The notes beneath the pieces were generated by a model that was not told the DNA's origin, searched no databases, and worked only from the letters and a program-made list of their open reading frames with translations. Shown here one piece after another: positions 12,302 to 23,756 of a stretch of DNA of 64,000 bases. The stretch lies in NCBI GenBank assembly GCA_020466095.1, contig CM035807.1, positions 82,794,241 to 82,858,240 of the forward strand, given 5' to 3'. The stretch is from Chlorops oryzae (taxonomy: Eukaryota > Arthropoda > Insecta > Diptera > Chloropidae). How positions within the stretch are numbered: the stretch's first letter is position 1; each line of letters begins with the position of its first letter. The position numbers were made by a program, and so were the translations under genes.

Positions 12302-12707
12302 CAGTGGCGTGTCCAGAGAAATAGTGCTTTGATAGTACTTATATTTTCCACAGTGGTATATTGAACAATTATAAGACATTAACCCAAAAAAAATTTTGGG
12401 GGCTAGAGGAAGTTTAGAGAGTTGTAGACCAAAATCCGAAAAAATCCGATTTTGATGAAAATTATATATATATAGAATAAGTGAAAAATTCTAAAAATTT
12501 TGGCGTCAAAATTTTTCCAACAAACGGATTACAACTATTCTAGTTTTGGTGTAGTCCTTTTTGGACCAGTTTGTTGAACATATTTTAGTGCTAAAATTCT
12601 TAGAGTTTTTCCCTTATTCTATATATAAATTTTCATCGAAATCGGACGCCATGAATTTTTCGGATTTTTTGTCCACAACTCTTTAATCTTCTCTACACCC
12701 GCCACTG
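12302..12707. mobile_element. hAT MITE, GGCGTAGC family (copy 2)
   Basis: This 406-bp element starts CAGTGGCGTGTCC and ends GGGTGTAGAG-complement CCGCCACTG. Flanks CTCAAGTC and CTTAAGTC match at seven of eight positions. The interior is clearly homologous to 8349-8753. Confidence 0.82.
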
Positions 12708-12715
12708 CTTAAGTC

Positions 12716-14029
12716 GAAATTGGAGTTAATGCTTAAAATGAATATTCATTTTCTTATTCAATACAAGTCTCCGTTGCCTGATCAGTTTTGCGCAAATGAA
12801 GCTTAGCAAATTAATTATTTAAGGACTGATTGACGTTTTCGTTAAGTTATGTGTTTTCTCATTACGATCGATGCAATTTGTGACAGGTTACAATGTCCCA
12901 ATTGATTTGAAAAATTGAACTCTCTACGAGCCCCTTCATAATATAGATACCTAGGGCAAAAATATTTGGATATTGGATGTTAGAAATACCTTTGCTCGAC
13001 CGTTCATAGCCTTGGTCAACTGTTTTCTCAGTGTGGACATTTAAAATACCTTTTACATTTAGATTTGTTACTTTTCATTTCGTAAGTAGGTATGTCAATA
13101 TTTACTTCAATCAATTATTTATTTATGTAAGGATGCATCTTGGGGAATTTGTTCTCTGGCATTACGACTAGTGTCCTCTATTCAGTGTTGTCATCTAAGA
13201 CCTTATGACAAGCGTGATAATTTAGAGAGTTTGAAAAAAAAAAATGGATTCCATAAAAGTTTTAAAAGTAAAGGACAAGTCCGGAAGGATTGCTTAAGCC
13301 TTAAGCTAGGAAACACAAACTGGAAATGGGATGATAAAGCGTTTAGCTTTTCGGGCAGCAAATAAATCTAGTCTAGAATCAGTCGAGACACTCACCTATC
13401 ATATGAAGCAAATTATCCTCAAATATATAGGAATCTGCAAAGCTCGGATCGTGAATGATTTCTGTTTTCATTTTAAGCATATTGAATGACTGCAGCTGTT
13501 TTAAAATCAATCCAAATATTTTCTTTTGTTATTTGTTTAAAATATGTCATTTGTAAAAGCACGGAAATATTAACTTTAAGATCGTTGCGCATAATATGTG
13601 AAAACGCTTTTTACGGATTTAGTGATTACACACATTCTTCGAAATGGGCAAATATTTGCACGTAAGAGAATAGTTTATTCTTAAACAACCCATTTACGGG
13701 TTCCCGGTTGATTCGGATTCGGATTCGGATTCGACACACTGACAATTTTCAATAGTTTTTACTTTCAATAACTGACGTCGGCACATTAGATTCGTTTGTT
13801 TTAAAAAAAAAATATGAATTATGATAATTAAAACTTTGCAAAAGAAAAATTCAATATTATCCGTTCGACTTAATCCATGTACATATGTATGTTTGTACGT
13901 ATGTACATATTAAGCTGCAGAGAGCGTCTTTTGGAACACACAGAACGTTGTACCCGATTCCCGATTTGATCGTCGTTAAGCGTCAAATACAAAACACCGA
14001 CTAAATCGATAATATTCTCAGCGCAAGCG
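12716..14029. other. No gene recognised
   Basis: AT-rich sequence with short microsatellites (ATGTATGT near 13,885). A plus-strand frame at 13171-13365 is Lys/Ser-rich, without splice context or homology I know. Confidence 0.45.
13708..13733 (+). repeat. Short GGATTC microsatellite
   Basis: Four GATTCG/GGATTC hexamer units in tandem. Confidence 0.6.
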
Positions 14030-14308
14030 AAACTGTTGTCTTTCTGATTATTTGGTTCTTGATAGTAGTAAAAGTCTTGGCAGCAATTGTTAACAAATCG
14101 CGAGAAGCGATTAGTAGACGGCAGTGGCAACAGAGCGACAGCGACAGCGACGCTTAAGCAATTGCGAAAGCCGGCTCCGAACGTATTCTCTTCCGAAATT
14201 CTCCGACAGAGCTCGATCACCTGCGACAGCGTCGACAGCGTCCATAGTGGCAACGAGAACGATGGAGCCTGCCTGAACGCAGAAGCAACAATCTGAAAAC
14301 ATCAACAA
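14030..14308 (+). other. Possible non-coding first exon (plus strand)
   Basis: A locally GC-rich stretch with GCGACAGCGACAGCGACG-type triplets ends at an AACGA|GTAAGC donor at 14309. Its style resembles fly 5' leaders. Open frames on both strands exist here but lack a good ATG start, so coding is not claimed. No downstream exon was identified. Confidence 0.25.
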
Positions 14309-14309
14309 C

Positions 14310-16362
14310 GAGTAAGCCGGTAGAAAAGGAAAGCCTAACACACACGAAATGTGGCTGCTTGCATTGCTTGGCGATTGCACGCTCATATTTTTCGATTTTC
14401 TTTTTTATTTTCCGCCTGTTATCAAAGGCGGTAATCAACATTTTTATTACTTGTTCCATTGTGTTATTACTGCTCACATATTATACATATGTACCTACAT
14501 ATATCTACATATGAATTTATAATTGCTACGAGGCACACGTACGAGGATTTTGTTAAATGCTTTAAACAAGCGCCAGTATATTTTTTTATTTTTTTTATTT
14601 TTCATTTTATCGAGCATTGCCGCAGTTAATGATTTTTATGTAGCATTTTTAATCGATGTCAAATACCATCACCTGATCCCCTAAAACACGAAATAAAATA
14701 AGCCGTGTCTCAATTATAAAAGCCAACTGGAGTCGAAAATAACAATTGCAAAGGTATGTTCATATGGCCCTCAGTTACACCAGAGCTGAGAGCAGACTGT
14801 TCCCGGGACATCGAAATGCACTTTTCTTATGGAATTTGCCTTCTAAGCACTAAAAAATATTTAAAAAATTTTAAATTTTTATTTTTTGGGATTAAAAGGG
14901 TCGAGAATGGAAATATCTAAATTGAATTTTATTTTATTATTATTAATGTTAAGAATTGTATAATAGTAATAGTTTATTTTTTCAAAATTGAACAAAAGTC
15001 GTTACACCATTGAGTCCAGACAATTTACCCTATTGATTAAGTAAAAAAAATAATTAACGATTAAATGAGTTAATTTCAACAGTAAAATAGTACATAATAT
15101 ATGACTTTAAATTTATTACTCGTGCAAAAGTTCCTTAAAAGAACTGAAGATTTTATTGGGAAACCTATAAAATGTATTTTGGCTTTACAAGTTAAATTGG
15201 CAAATAACTCCTCAAATTAAAGCCCTAGATTTTTTAGAAATCTTACCAAGATTTTAATCCAATCATCATGATGATTAAATAGATATTGTTGAAAAAGTAG
15301 TTAAGGTATGAAATCCTATTCTATTTGTATTAAAATTGGTTGATATTTTGCTAAAACTTTAAAATCAAACCACGAAAAATATTCTTATTTAAGGTCAACT
15401 TTTTCCCCTAAATCCAAACAAATTTTACCTTTGCAAAGTAACAGGATAATGGCAAGAATCAAAAGTTGTGTCTAGAAAATTACCATATTGCCATATTATT
15501 AAAGGAATATCTATAAAGGAATAACCTTTTTCGGCAAATTTTGATGGAAGAAACAATGTTTTTCGAAAAAGTGAAAAGTTTTTACCTTCAAACTCGAGTT
15601 CCCCTACTAGTTTAAACGAAAAGGTAGAATTAGAGTATAAAATTTTAAAGCTTTCGAGATTAGTCTCGGGTATTTATTTTCTACTAGGCAAGTATTTTTG
15701 AAGTTTGAATTTTTTCATCTCAAGGTTGGAAATTCATATATAGTTCAAGTGAAAGCCCAAATTTGTAATATTTACACATCTCTAACTTGTCACAAAACAA
15801 AGTGTAAATGCTTAAAAAGTTGTTACGATATAAAAAAGTTAAAAATTTTTAAGAAGTCCAACTTTGTGATTTCCACTTTAAACGTTTTTAACACGCCTTT
15901 GTGAATACCCCTATTGATTGAAAAAAACATTTTTAACGATTATTGCAGCTTTTTCGAACAGAATTAGACATCCGGTTTGAGCAAATCATCCTTTAAAAGA
16001 AATGTTCATTAACCCCTTTAAAACTTTTTCTTACATTAAAGTTCGGTCAAATACTAAAATTTCTACAGAATTTTAGAAAAAAATTATCAAGTTTTTCATC
16101 CATCAGCATCCAAAAAATCGTTCACAAAAACAAGTGTTAGAAGGGTTAATTTTCTTTGAATTTTTTTTTCTTTGAATTTGTTAAAATATGGTGAAGTTCT
16201 GCTCGAAAAAGCTGAAATAAACTACCCAAAAAATTTTTTTTTCAAAAATCAATATAAAAACCCTTCCATAAAGGTTTTTTCAAAATATGATTTTCATGCT
16301 TAAAGGCCCAAAGTCGATATGAAAAGCCCATTAAAATGCTCTGAAAATCAATTACAGTGTAC
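14310..16362. other. No gene recognised
   Basis: Low-complexity AT-rich DNA with many A/T homopolymers. No repeat boundaries were identified. Confidence 0.5.
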
Positions 16363-16364
16363 TC

Positions 16365-16440
16365 TCTCCTTGCAGACACTCCTCTTAAGCGGACATCTCT
16401 ATTAAACGGACACTTTTAGAGAATGCTCTAATGTTGCAGT
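16365..16440 (+). mobile_element. Truncated pogo-like element end
   Basis: TACAGTGTACTCTCTCCTTG followed by CTCTTAAGCGGACATCTC resembles the left end of the 3122-3662 family. No matching right end was seen nearby. Confidence 0.45.
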
Positions 16441-16469
16441 TTGCGTATCCTTGAAGGCCCAGAATGAAA

Positions 16470-16690
16470 CTTAGGTTAGGTTAGTGTGGTTGCCACTAAG
16501 AATGACAGACCTAGTCACCAAATGGGGCCGATGTGATACCACGTTGTGATAATGGGAAAACAAAGAAAAACAAAAACGGAAAAACTACACAAACATCCAC
16601 GACCTCAGCTGGGAGTCCCAACCCTGGGCCTCTCACTTTTTAAATTGGCATCTCAGCCAAATACAGCAAAAACGCCGACGCCCAGTATGA
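16470..16690 (-). mobile_element. tRNA-related SINE (copy a)
   Basis: Read on the minus strand, it begins near TTGGCTGAGATGCC, has the B-box-like GGTTGGGACTCCCAGC, contains the GTGGTATCACATCGGCCCC block and ends in CTAACCTAACC. The same family occurs at 21790-22003. Confidence 0.7.
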
Positions 16691-17485
16691 AAACCAAACG
16701 AAATTGAAGAACAAAAAAAAAGCGTATCCAATAAACTCGTGTTAGTGTAGTGAAGACACATTGCATCCTAGCTTTTATAGAAACCATTTGAATACGTTTT
16801 GAATGAATGCAATTTCTTATATTCCTGGATAAATTTCGGATTAAAGAAATGTAAACGTTAGAAACATTGGAGGAATGCAAATAGCTAAAGAATTTTGATT
16901 GGGTAAGTTTTTGCTAAGTTTTTTTTTTTTAAATATTCCCTTTTTAAAATGAAGAAGCGACCAAGAGCATTCCATCAGTCCAGAGTTTAGTTTAGTAAGG
17001 AAAATCAAGAGATAACATAAGTATGACATGTTAAGAACGATGAACGAAATTTTTGAAAAAGAAAACTTTAGAGTTTCAATTTTTTTTAACACACTCAGGG
17101 TATTCATGGGATAGTTGCGATTGGCACGACGTTAAACTTTGAGTGCTTGAAGAATCATAACCCTCTTCCTCCAGGAACAGTTCCTTTTCAGTTAAAGAAA
17201 TCTTAAAAAATATGGCAGCATTTAGAAGGAATTTAGTCCTTAAGAAAAGGAATTTTTATATTAGTGGGATTCAAGCAGGTGTGCAATTTTTGTACCCTCG
17301 CAAGTTTTGCGTTTGTGCAAATTTGTTTGTATGATTCCGCGGCCGGGCAAATATTGCACATCGATTTTGATGGGCGAAATTTGCGCCATGTTATCGCACA
17401 AGTTTTGCACTCGTTCTTCGCAGGATCGTTCATACAAAAGGGCAAAATTTGCACACTTCAATTTCCACAACTGCTTGAATACCAC

Positions 17486-17847
17486 CAGAGCTGTAAAAGA
17501 ATTCATTCATTTGAGGCTTAAGTCACTTTCATTCCCAGCTAAAAATTTCAAATTTTGATTGAATTCATTTCTACGACAATCGAATTATGAATGAAATCTT
17601 TGAATTCATCATTCAGCTGTCAAATATGATTTATGAATTCAATTTTATAATTATTTTTTTTAAAGCTCCCAGTTAACTCATTTTGATTTTAGCTTAGAAT
17701 TTTTAAATCAAATCAATTTGCCTTTGATACATATATAGCTTGGAAAGCCTTATTCGTAATTCATTAGAACGAATTTTTGAATTAAATCTTTAAAAGGAAA
17801 TTCAAAAGGCTGAAATTTGAAAATGAATTAATTCTTTTACAGCTCTG
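17486..17847. mobile_element. hAT MITE with CAGAGCTGTAAAAG ends
   Basis: This 362-bp element has inverted ends CAGAGCTGTAAAAGAATTCA and a perfect 8-bp duplication AATACCAC (17478-17485, 17848-17855). The interior is rich in GAATTCA motifs in both orientations. Confidence 0.9.
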
Positions 17848-17855
17848 AATACCAC

Positions 17856-19092
17856 TATTATTTATATTTAACAAAAAATTCAAAAGAAAATGGAAAGGGA
17901 AAGGGAAAGAATTACTCCTTTTAGAATTGGATCATGCACAGAGTGGATTCCAAAATTATATGGAGAAATATCCATAAATCTGACTATACACGAGGAAATC
18001 GAATTTTTTTGAGTCTTAGCTAAAGTCTTAACTAATGTAATGCCTACAATGACGCATCGAATGGCACTTGGACAAATGTTCCCAGCTCTTGTTCTTCAAC
18101 TCTACATCAATTGCAAATGACGAATAGATGTGTTTACGTGAAGCAGGGGCATAAGCATGCAGTGGAAACCTGACCTATTCATTCATTTTCAAATAAATAA
18201 TCAAAGATATTTTGTCAACAATCCATGAACACGCAAAAAAAAAAAACAAATTCGCATTTCATTTGAAAGCTAGCTAGAAAACAAAAGCTTCATGTCTGTG
18301 GGACGGGACATCCGAGTCTGTTATACATAGAAGTCAACTTTAAAAACAAAACAAAAGAAAAATGTGCGTAATTGAGATGCTATAACCTTTAAAATAGAGC
18401 TGGATAAAAATGTGTATTTGAACAATGCCAATTGGGTCTAGAATCTAGATATTCTGCACACGGTTTGTTATTCCATTTCACTCTGGCACACAAACGATGG
18501 GTAAACGTCATTCGAGTTGAGCGAAACGAACTTTGATTTGTTTTGACTTGATTGATTCATCGGTCTCGTCGTTGCAAAAGTTTTTGCTTATTTAGCGTAT
18601 ACAGTTTTCCGATAAGCACAATTCCTTAAATAGTATCACAACTCAAAATTTTCAATTTTTCAAAAAACGCCGATGTTTAACCGATGCTGTTTAGGTGCAT
18701 TTGTCCTGTGAACACATTTCTTGCATTAACCCCAATTTGAAAATTTTTGAATTGTGTCACTATTGAAGCACATGAGCAATTTGTATTAAGAAAAAAAAAA
18801 ACATAATATTCTATCTCCTGGCTGCTTTCATCGTAATCATTTGTAGGTACCTATTTTCCCATGCAAAATCGATTGTCCGCAGAGGCGAATCGACTTTCGT
18901 CGCGCTCAGTTATTTACCTATTCGGATCGGCGTGCGCTGCACTTCGTTGGGTAAATGCAAAAATTTTGAGTTCTATCAGCCAACGATTGCATGGCAGGTA
19001 CGTACCTACTTGCTTTGTTATGTTCGGCACAGCAAAAATATTGTGAGTGAATCACCAGCGGATTGAATGAAGAATTAAAAACAAGCAAAGCT
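17856..19092. other. No gene recognised
   Basis: AT-rich sequence with one GC-richer patch (18,480-18,560 and 18,870-18,960) that could be regulatory, but no exon could be supported. Confidence 0.4.
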
Positions 19093-19094
19093 TA

Positions 19095-19729
19095 CACAGA
19101 GAAAAAAATCAACCAGAAAACTGGTTAAATCAAAAGGAAAAACATACAAAACGGCTTCAACAAGGAATATTTTTAATTTTAACAATTTTTCTTGTTGAAA
19201 AAATAAAAAATTTTCCTTTTGAATCAACCATATTTCAGGTTAAATTGAAATGATAATTTTCAAAAATGGATTTAAATTTAAATTGTTGAACCAACCAAGG
19301 ACATAGTTGAAATGACAAGATATTTTTTAAAAAAATTCCAAAAAAAAATACCTATACAAGAAGAAATGTCAAAAAAAATTTAATTAACGTTCAAAGCAAA
19401 TGGCCACAGAGCACTCTGCTGAACATGACCCAAAAAATAGCCATCGGATGGACTTCATCCGATTTCATCACTCCGTTTTGGTGACTGCTTTCGCAATGCT
19501 TAAAATAGTTCTAAGATGAATACATATCTTATATGTCTTATTTTATAAAACAAATGAGAATTATACCGAACGAAAAGAAATGTAATTAAACATATTTCCT
19601 TTCAATTCAACCAAAAATGTTGTTGACTCAACAATTTTCCTTTTGAAATTTTTGTTCTGCTCGAAAATCAAAAGGACTGTGAATAACAATGCGCCCTTTT
19701 AAAAAAATCATGGTTACGTTCGCTCAGTG
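19095..19729. mobile_element. TA-flanked 635-bp MITE (copy 1)
   Basis: It starts CACAGAGAAAAAAATCAACC and ends ACGTTCGCTCAGTG, with TA on each side. The interior contains inverted AATTTTCCTTTTGA motifs. It is nearly identical to 52558-53189, so both moved recently. Confidence 0.82.
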
Positions 19730-20354
19730 TAGCTCCGAACATCAGGTCGTACGTCAACTTGCGCATTATCGTTCCACACAATGAAGTGTCGTTTTTCAAC
19801 TAAATTTATAAAAAAAAAAAAAAACTACACAAATGAAGGGCGTTATATTTTTAAAAATTCCGAAAAATCATTCTTCGTCATTCTGAACGCCATTGGGACG
19901 GAAAACGTTCAGTTAGAAAAATCATTTAACTTAATTTTTATTGCACTGAAAGTTTCTTCTTTACCATAGACTGCGCCGACCAGAAGCCTAAAGCATTAAA
20001 GGAGCTATTTGCGGAATGGATCATCCATATTCTTCAGTGCTACCGGAGCAGAGTTTCCCCCCACTAGAATTAGGTTTTTTGTCGCGCTTAGAGGGAATTT
20101 AGAATTTAGGAGGAAAGTATTTCTAGAGGGGGATATTTGGGAGAAAATTTGTCTCGCGAAAATTTTGTGTTATGCTTAAGCAAATACTTTGATGTTTAGA
20201 TGGATGTTTAATCATCATCCATAAAATATCTATCGACACAAACTGACGAAGGAGAGACCCCTCACAACCAAACCGAAGATACTTTCAAATAAATTGGTAT
20301 TCTTAGGAGGTTATACGAAGATTTTGGAAATGAATTCAACTTAATTTTACTTCA

Positions 20355-20730
20355 CGTTGTAGGTTGGTTGACAGCAGTGACGGGTGATGACACACGGGCA
20401 CTCTACGTGTACTGTGTTGTTTGTTTCATATTACGTCTGGCAGTAAAACAGGCGAGTATCCTTCTTCCTGTTGGACTTATGACAAGTCGCTGCCTCATAG
20501 GTCCCCATGATAGAAAGCTACGGACACCTGCCTTCGATTTCTGCAGTAGTTGTCAGGATGAGGTGGAGGAGGAATCTCTTCAACATCTTCTCCTGTACTG
20601 AACAGCCTTTGCTAAGATGAGGTTTAAAAGCTTGGGATGTTACTGCTTTCACTCCCTATCGGAACTCGGGGAATTTAAAGCTTTGAGGATAGCAAGCTTT
20701 ATTGAGCGAACAAAATGGAATTTCAAATAG
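20355..20730 (+). pseudogene. Non-LTR retrotransposon ORF2 tail, broken
   Basis: Translation gives SRCLIGPHDRKLRTPAFDFC followed by SSCQDEVEEESLQHLLLY, stop, then AFAKMRFKSLG and SELGEFKALRIASFIERTKW. The pattern G/S-x-C-P-I-G...DFCxSC...EExxxHxL is the region after the reverse transcriptase/RNase H in Jockey/LOA-like elements. The stop at 20599-20601 and the missing upstream domains mark it as a relic. Confidence 0.7.
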
Positions 20731-21185
20731 GTGTCCAAACCGGTGGGTAACACAATGGACCTTCTTTGGTCTAAGTGCGCCACCGACAACCCTTCAACCC
20801 TACAACCCTTCAACCTAGCCAAACCTATCAATCTTCTACACAGGTTGACGCACGTGGGGAGGATTTTTAAAGCCGTTACTCTAAGTTCTTACTCAAGCAT
20901 CTGGCAGAAATTGGAGGGATGTGGCAACCTGCCTTATAAACGGAAAACTTGGAACAAGCATTCGATAATGAAATATAGATTTTCTGAATATTCATATTGA
21001 GGCTGATCGTGGCAAATGAGAAAATAAATACTTTAGCAAGTTTAAGCCTTTTGGGTTTTATTGCAAGGATTTCGGGTTTTTACAAACTTTTTTGTTACTC
21101 TTTCAGATTATTTCATTATTTACGGGGGAATAAGCCACAAATAGAATGAATTCACTTCTTACAGCAGGCAACACTGGTATTCATC

Positions 21186-21415
21186 ATGACACAAGAAAAC
21201 GAGATAGCGCCACTTCAGTATCGCTATTTTGAGGCTCTCTTTGAGATCCGAAAATTGAGTTTGTGACGTCACTGAGCGAGAAATTGTTGTTGTTTCCCAT
21301 GCTATTCAAAAAAGTAAAAAGCCGGTTTAACATGGGAAACAACAACAACGAATCGGGATTTTGAGTTTGTGACGTTTCCTCTCTCAAGTGGCGCTATCTT
21401 GTTTTCTTGTATCAT
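21186..21415. mobile_element. MULE-like foldback element, 230 bp
   Basis: The arms read ATGACACAAGAAAACGAGAT and inverted ATGATACAAGAAAACAAGAT, continuing through AGCGCCACTT and the AACAACAACAA centre. It is bounded by a perfect 10-bp direct repeat GGTATTCATC (21176-21185, 21416-21425), the size typical for Mutator-like elements. Confidence 0.75.
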
Positions 21416-21647
21416 GGTATTCATCTATCAAAAAGTATTGGTAAGGACCAAAGCTTGTGCTACCCCAGCGGAAAATTATCTCCTGCATGACAATGTCATC
21501 AGTGATGTCATCGATGACATATAGGTGACATTGTCATGCATGACATCTTGGAGGATATGTCATCGTGGAGGGATGCTGTTCACGTGCTTCAATCTCATTG
21601 GTTATTGAAATTTAATTAAGGTTTTAGCGTCAGTTGAACGTTAGCAT

Positions 21648-21716
21648 GAAGTGGCGTAGATGATGAGTGCTCGACTCATAATCCGAAGATTGCGGGTTTG
21701 ATCCCTGGCTGAGGGT
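21648..21716 (+). repeat. tRNA-like SINE head
   Basis: An A-box-like GTGGCGTAGATGATGAGTG is followed by B-box GCGGGTTTGATCCCTGGC. The sequence afterwards is plain AT-rich, so this is an isolated head or old SINE. Confidence 0.5.
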
Positions 21717-21789
21717 ATGTGGACATTTAAACAATTTTACAAAGAAAGATCTTTTTTTAATAGAAAATTTGTAAAAAGTCTGGACTTTA

Positions 21790-22003
21790 ACATTGGGTTA
21801 GGTTAGGTGCGTATGGCTGCCACTACGGTGACACACTAAGGCTTCACATGGGACCGTTGTGATACCACAAATAATGGGAGAACAAAGAAAAACCGAAAAA
21901 ACGACACAAACATCTCCGACCTCAGCTGGGAGACGTACCCAGGGTCTCCCCACTTCGTAAATTAGCATCTCAGCCAAATACGGCGCATAGGCCGACGATT
22001 CTT
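21790..22003 (-). mobile_element. tRNA-related SINE (copy b)
   Basis: The same order of blocks as 16470-16690: TTTGGCTGAGATGC head, CTCCCAGCTGAGGTCGGAG, GTGGTATCACAACGGTCCC and a CTAACCTAACCC tail on the minus strand. It immediately precedes tandem block A. Confidence 0.72.
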
Positions 22004-22044
22004 ACATTAACACCGGAAACAGAAAAGCAAAAAGTTTAAATCCG

Positions 22045-23600
22045 ATATTTGCAATTTTTTTTCTGAAATATTTTTTGTTTTTTATAAAAGTCCAAAGGTC
22101 TGATATCCAGTCAACAATAAGTAAAATACTCGCAGAGGCTGTACTCTATCTAAACATAATTAGTAAAAACACTTTCGCACGTCAATAAAAAAAGTCGCTG
22201 TCATAAATATGCTTCATTTTTTTTTTACTTTTTAGGTTACTCATAAAAATATATGAGGGTTAGAGAAACCTTTTCGTGGCCGAAAGATTGCTGTCCTGTT
22301 TTTTTTTTTTCTATAGTTTTCGTCCCATAGGTCAATAAGTAGCGCTTGTTGCCGGTGTCTTCCATTAAATTATGTTTATACATATTTAATTATATATTCT
22401 TAAATATTTTACTGCTTTTACTTTTTTTACGTTTCATGTTACTGCTCTGACGACTCTTTTTTGAATTGCTGTTTAAACACACTTTTCAATTTATTCGGCT
22501 TAAAAACTCTAAGAAAACAATATAATGAATATTCTTGGCAAATAAGCTTGTATTTGTGAACTGTGAGTTTGTTTATTTTTTGCTCGTGACCCCTTAAGGT
22601 TAAACATGCACGTAGGCTATGAATATTTAAAGTCAATTTCAAGCTATTAGCAAATGTATTTCAATGCATTTAATGCAGGAAATCGTACACACATACTGAT
22701 ATACATATCTACGCACAAGGGAATAACACCTTTTTAGGTAACGAAAGATAATGTTTCTTTCATTTCTTGATTCTTTAACCCGTTCAACACAAACTCTTTC
22801 AATAAGGAAAAAATTGAAATTTTCAATTTCGTATTAATGGTTTTAGTTACCTACATATGTATGATTGAATTTTTAATAAATGTGATCTCTCTATAACTCG
22901 AATGTCAAGGGAAATGCAAAAAAAAAAAAAATCGGGTTAACGAGTTTTCGACTCACAAGAACATCGAGATACATGATTTCAGCGGAAAAGAATGCAATTT
23001 TTTTCGACTTACTGAGGGTTTCGACTTGACGAAATTCGAGTTATAGAGATTCCACTGTACTAAAAATGTTCTTTTCGAATGGAGACCTTAAAGGTAGTGA
23101 AGATTGAAGCCTATACATTTCTAAAAAAAAAAAAAATATAGACCGATTACAACTCGTTTTCGGAGATTAGAAAACAGACAGACAACAAGGAAAAACCAGG
23201 ATATAGGGCATTTCCGCCCCATAATTTTTTTCGTACATCGCTAATGCATTTTTATGCTATCCTTATGAGAACAAAACTCAAAGAAACATATCAAAACCAC
23301 AGTGAGGTGTAATATACATCAAATACTAATAATTACAAAGAAAATGGAAAAATTTGGAAAACATGCAAGTTGGAAAAAAAAATTCTAGGACCTTTTTAAT
23401 AATTTTTGGAAAGGCTCACTTAACCCATGGTCTGAGTTGGGAATGGTTTAAAAAAAATTCAATCTTAATGAAAAAAATTTTTTGAATTTTTAAAATCACT
23501 AATGCCCAACTCAAAATTTTGCTTTCCGGAAAAAAAAATCTCGACCCTTAAATCTTTTTTTCAATTATACCCGAAATTTGCGAGGGGTAATTGCGTTTTT
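22045..23600. repeat. Tandem block copy A (empty-site version)
   Basis: This copy runs ATATTTGCAATTTTTT...CTAAACATAATTAGTAAA without interruption and continues through a pogo-like short element to about 23,600. It is nearly identical to copy B, which starts at 23,642. Confidence 0.85.
22881..23057. mobile_element. Pogo/Tigger-like MITE, copy in block A
   Basis: The right end reads CGAGTTATAGAGATTCCACTG followed by TA, and the left end begins TGTGATCTCTCTATAACTCG. This is a short palindromic element with the CAGTGGAATCTCTATAACTC type of end known from pogo/Tigger families. The left tip is slightly eroded. Confidence 0.65.
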
Positions 23601-23756
23601 TGGGTTTGAACACCCAGAACCATCGAATGCCTAAAAAATGTATATTTGCAATTTTTTTTCTGAAATATTTTTTGTTTTTTATAAAAGTCCAAAGGTCTGA
23701 TATCCAGTCAACAATAAGTAAAATACTCGCAGAGGCTGTACTCTATCTAAACATAA

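Noticed and set aside
14111..14477. Minus-strand open frames around 14.1-14.5 kb
   Set aside because: Cys/Ser/Arg-rich translations without splice support; more likely shadows of a leader-type stretch.
17268..17470. GTGTGCAATTTTTG ... AAAATTTGCACAC inverted ends as a further MITE
   Set aside because: The ends match only partly and no target duplication was found; open frames on both strands arise from the partial palindrome.
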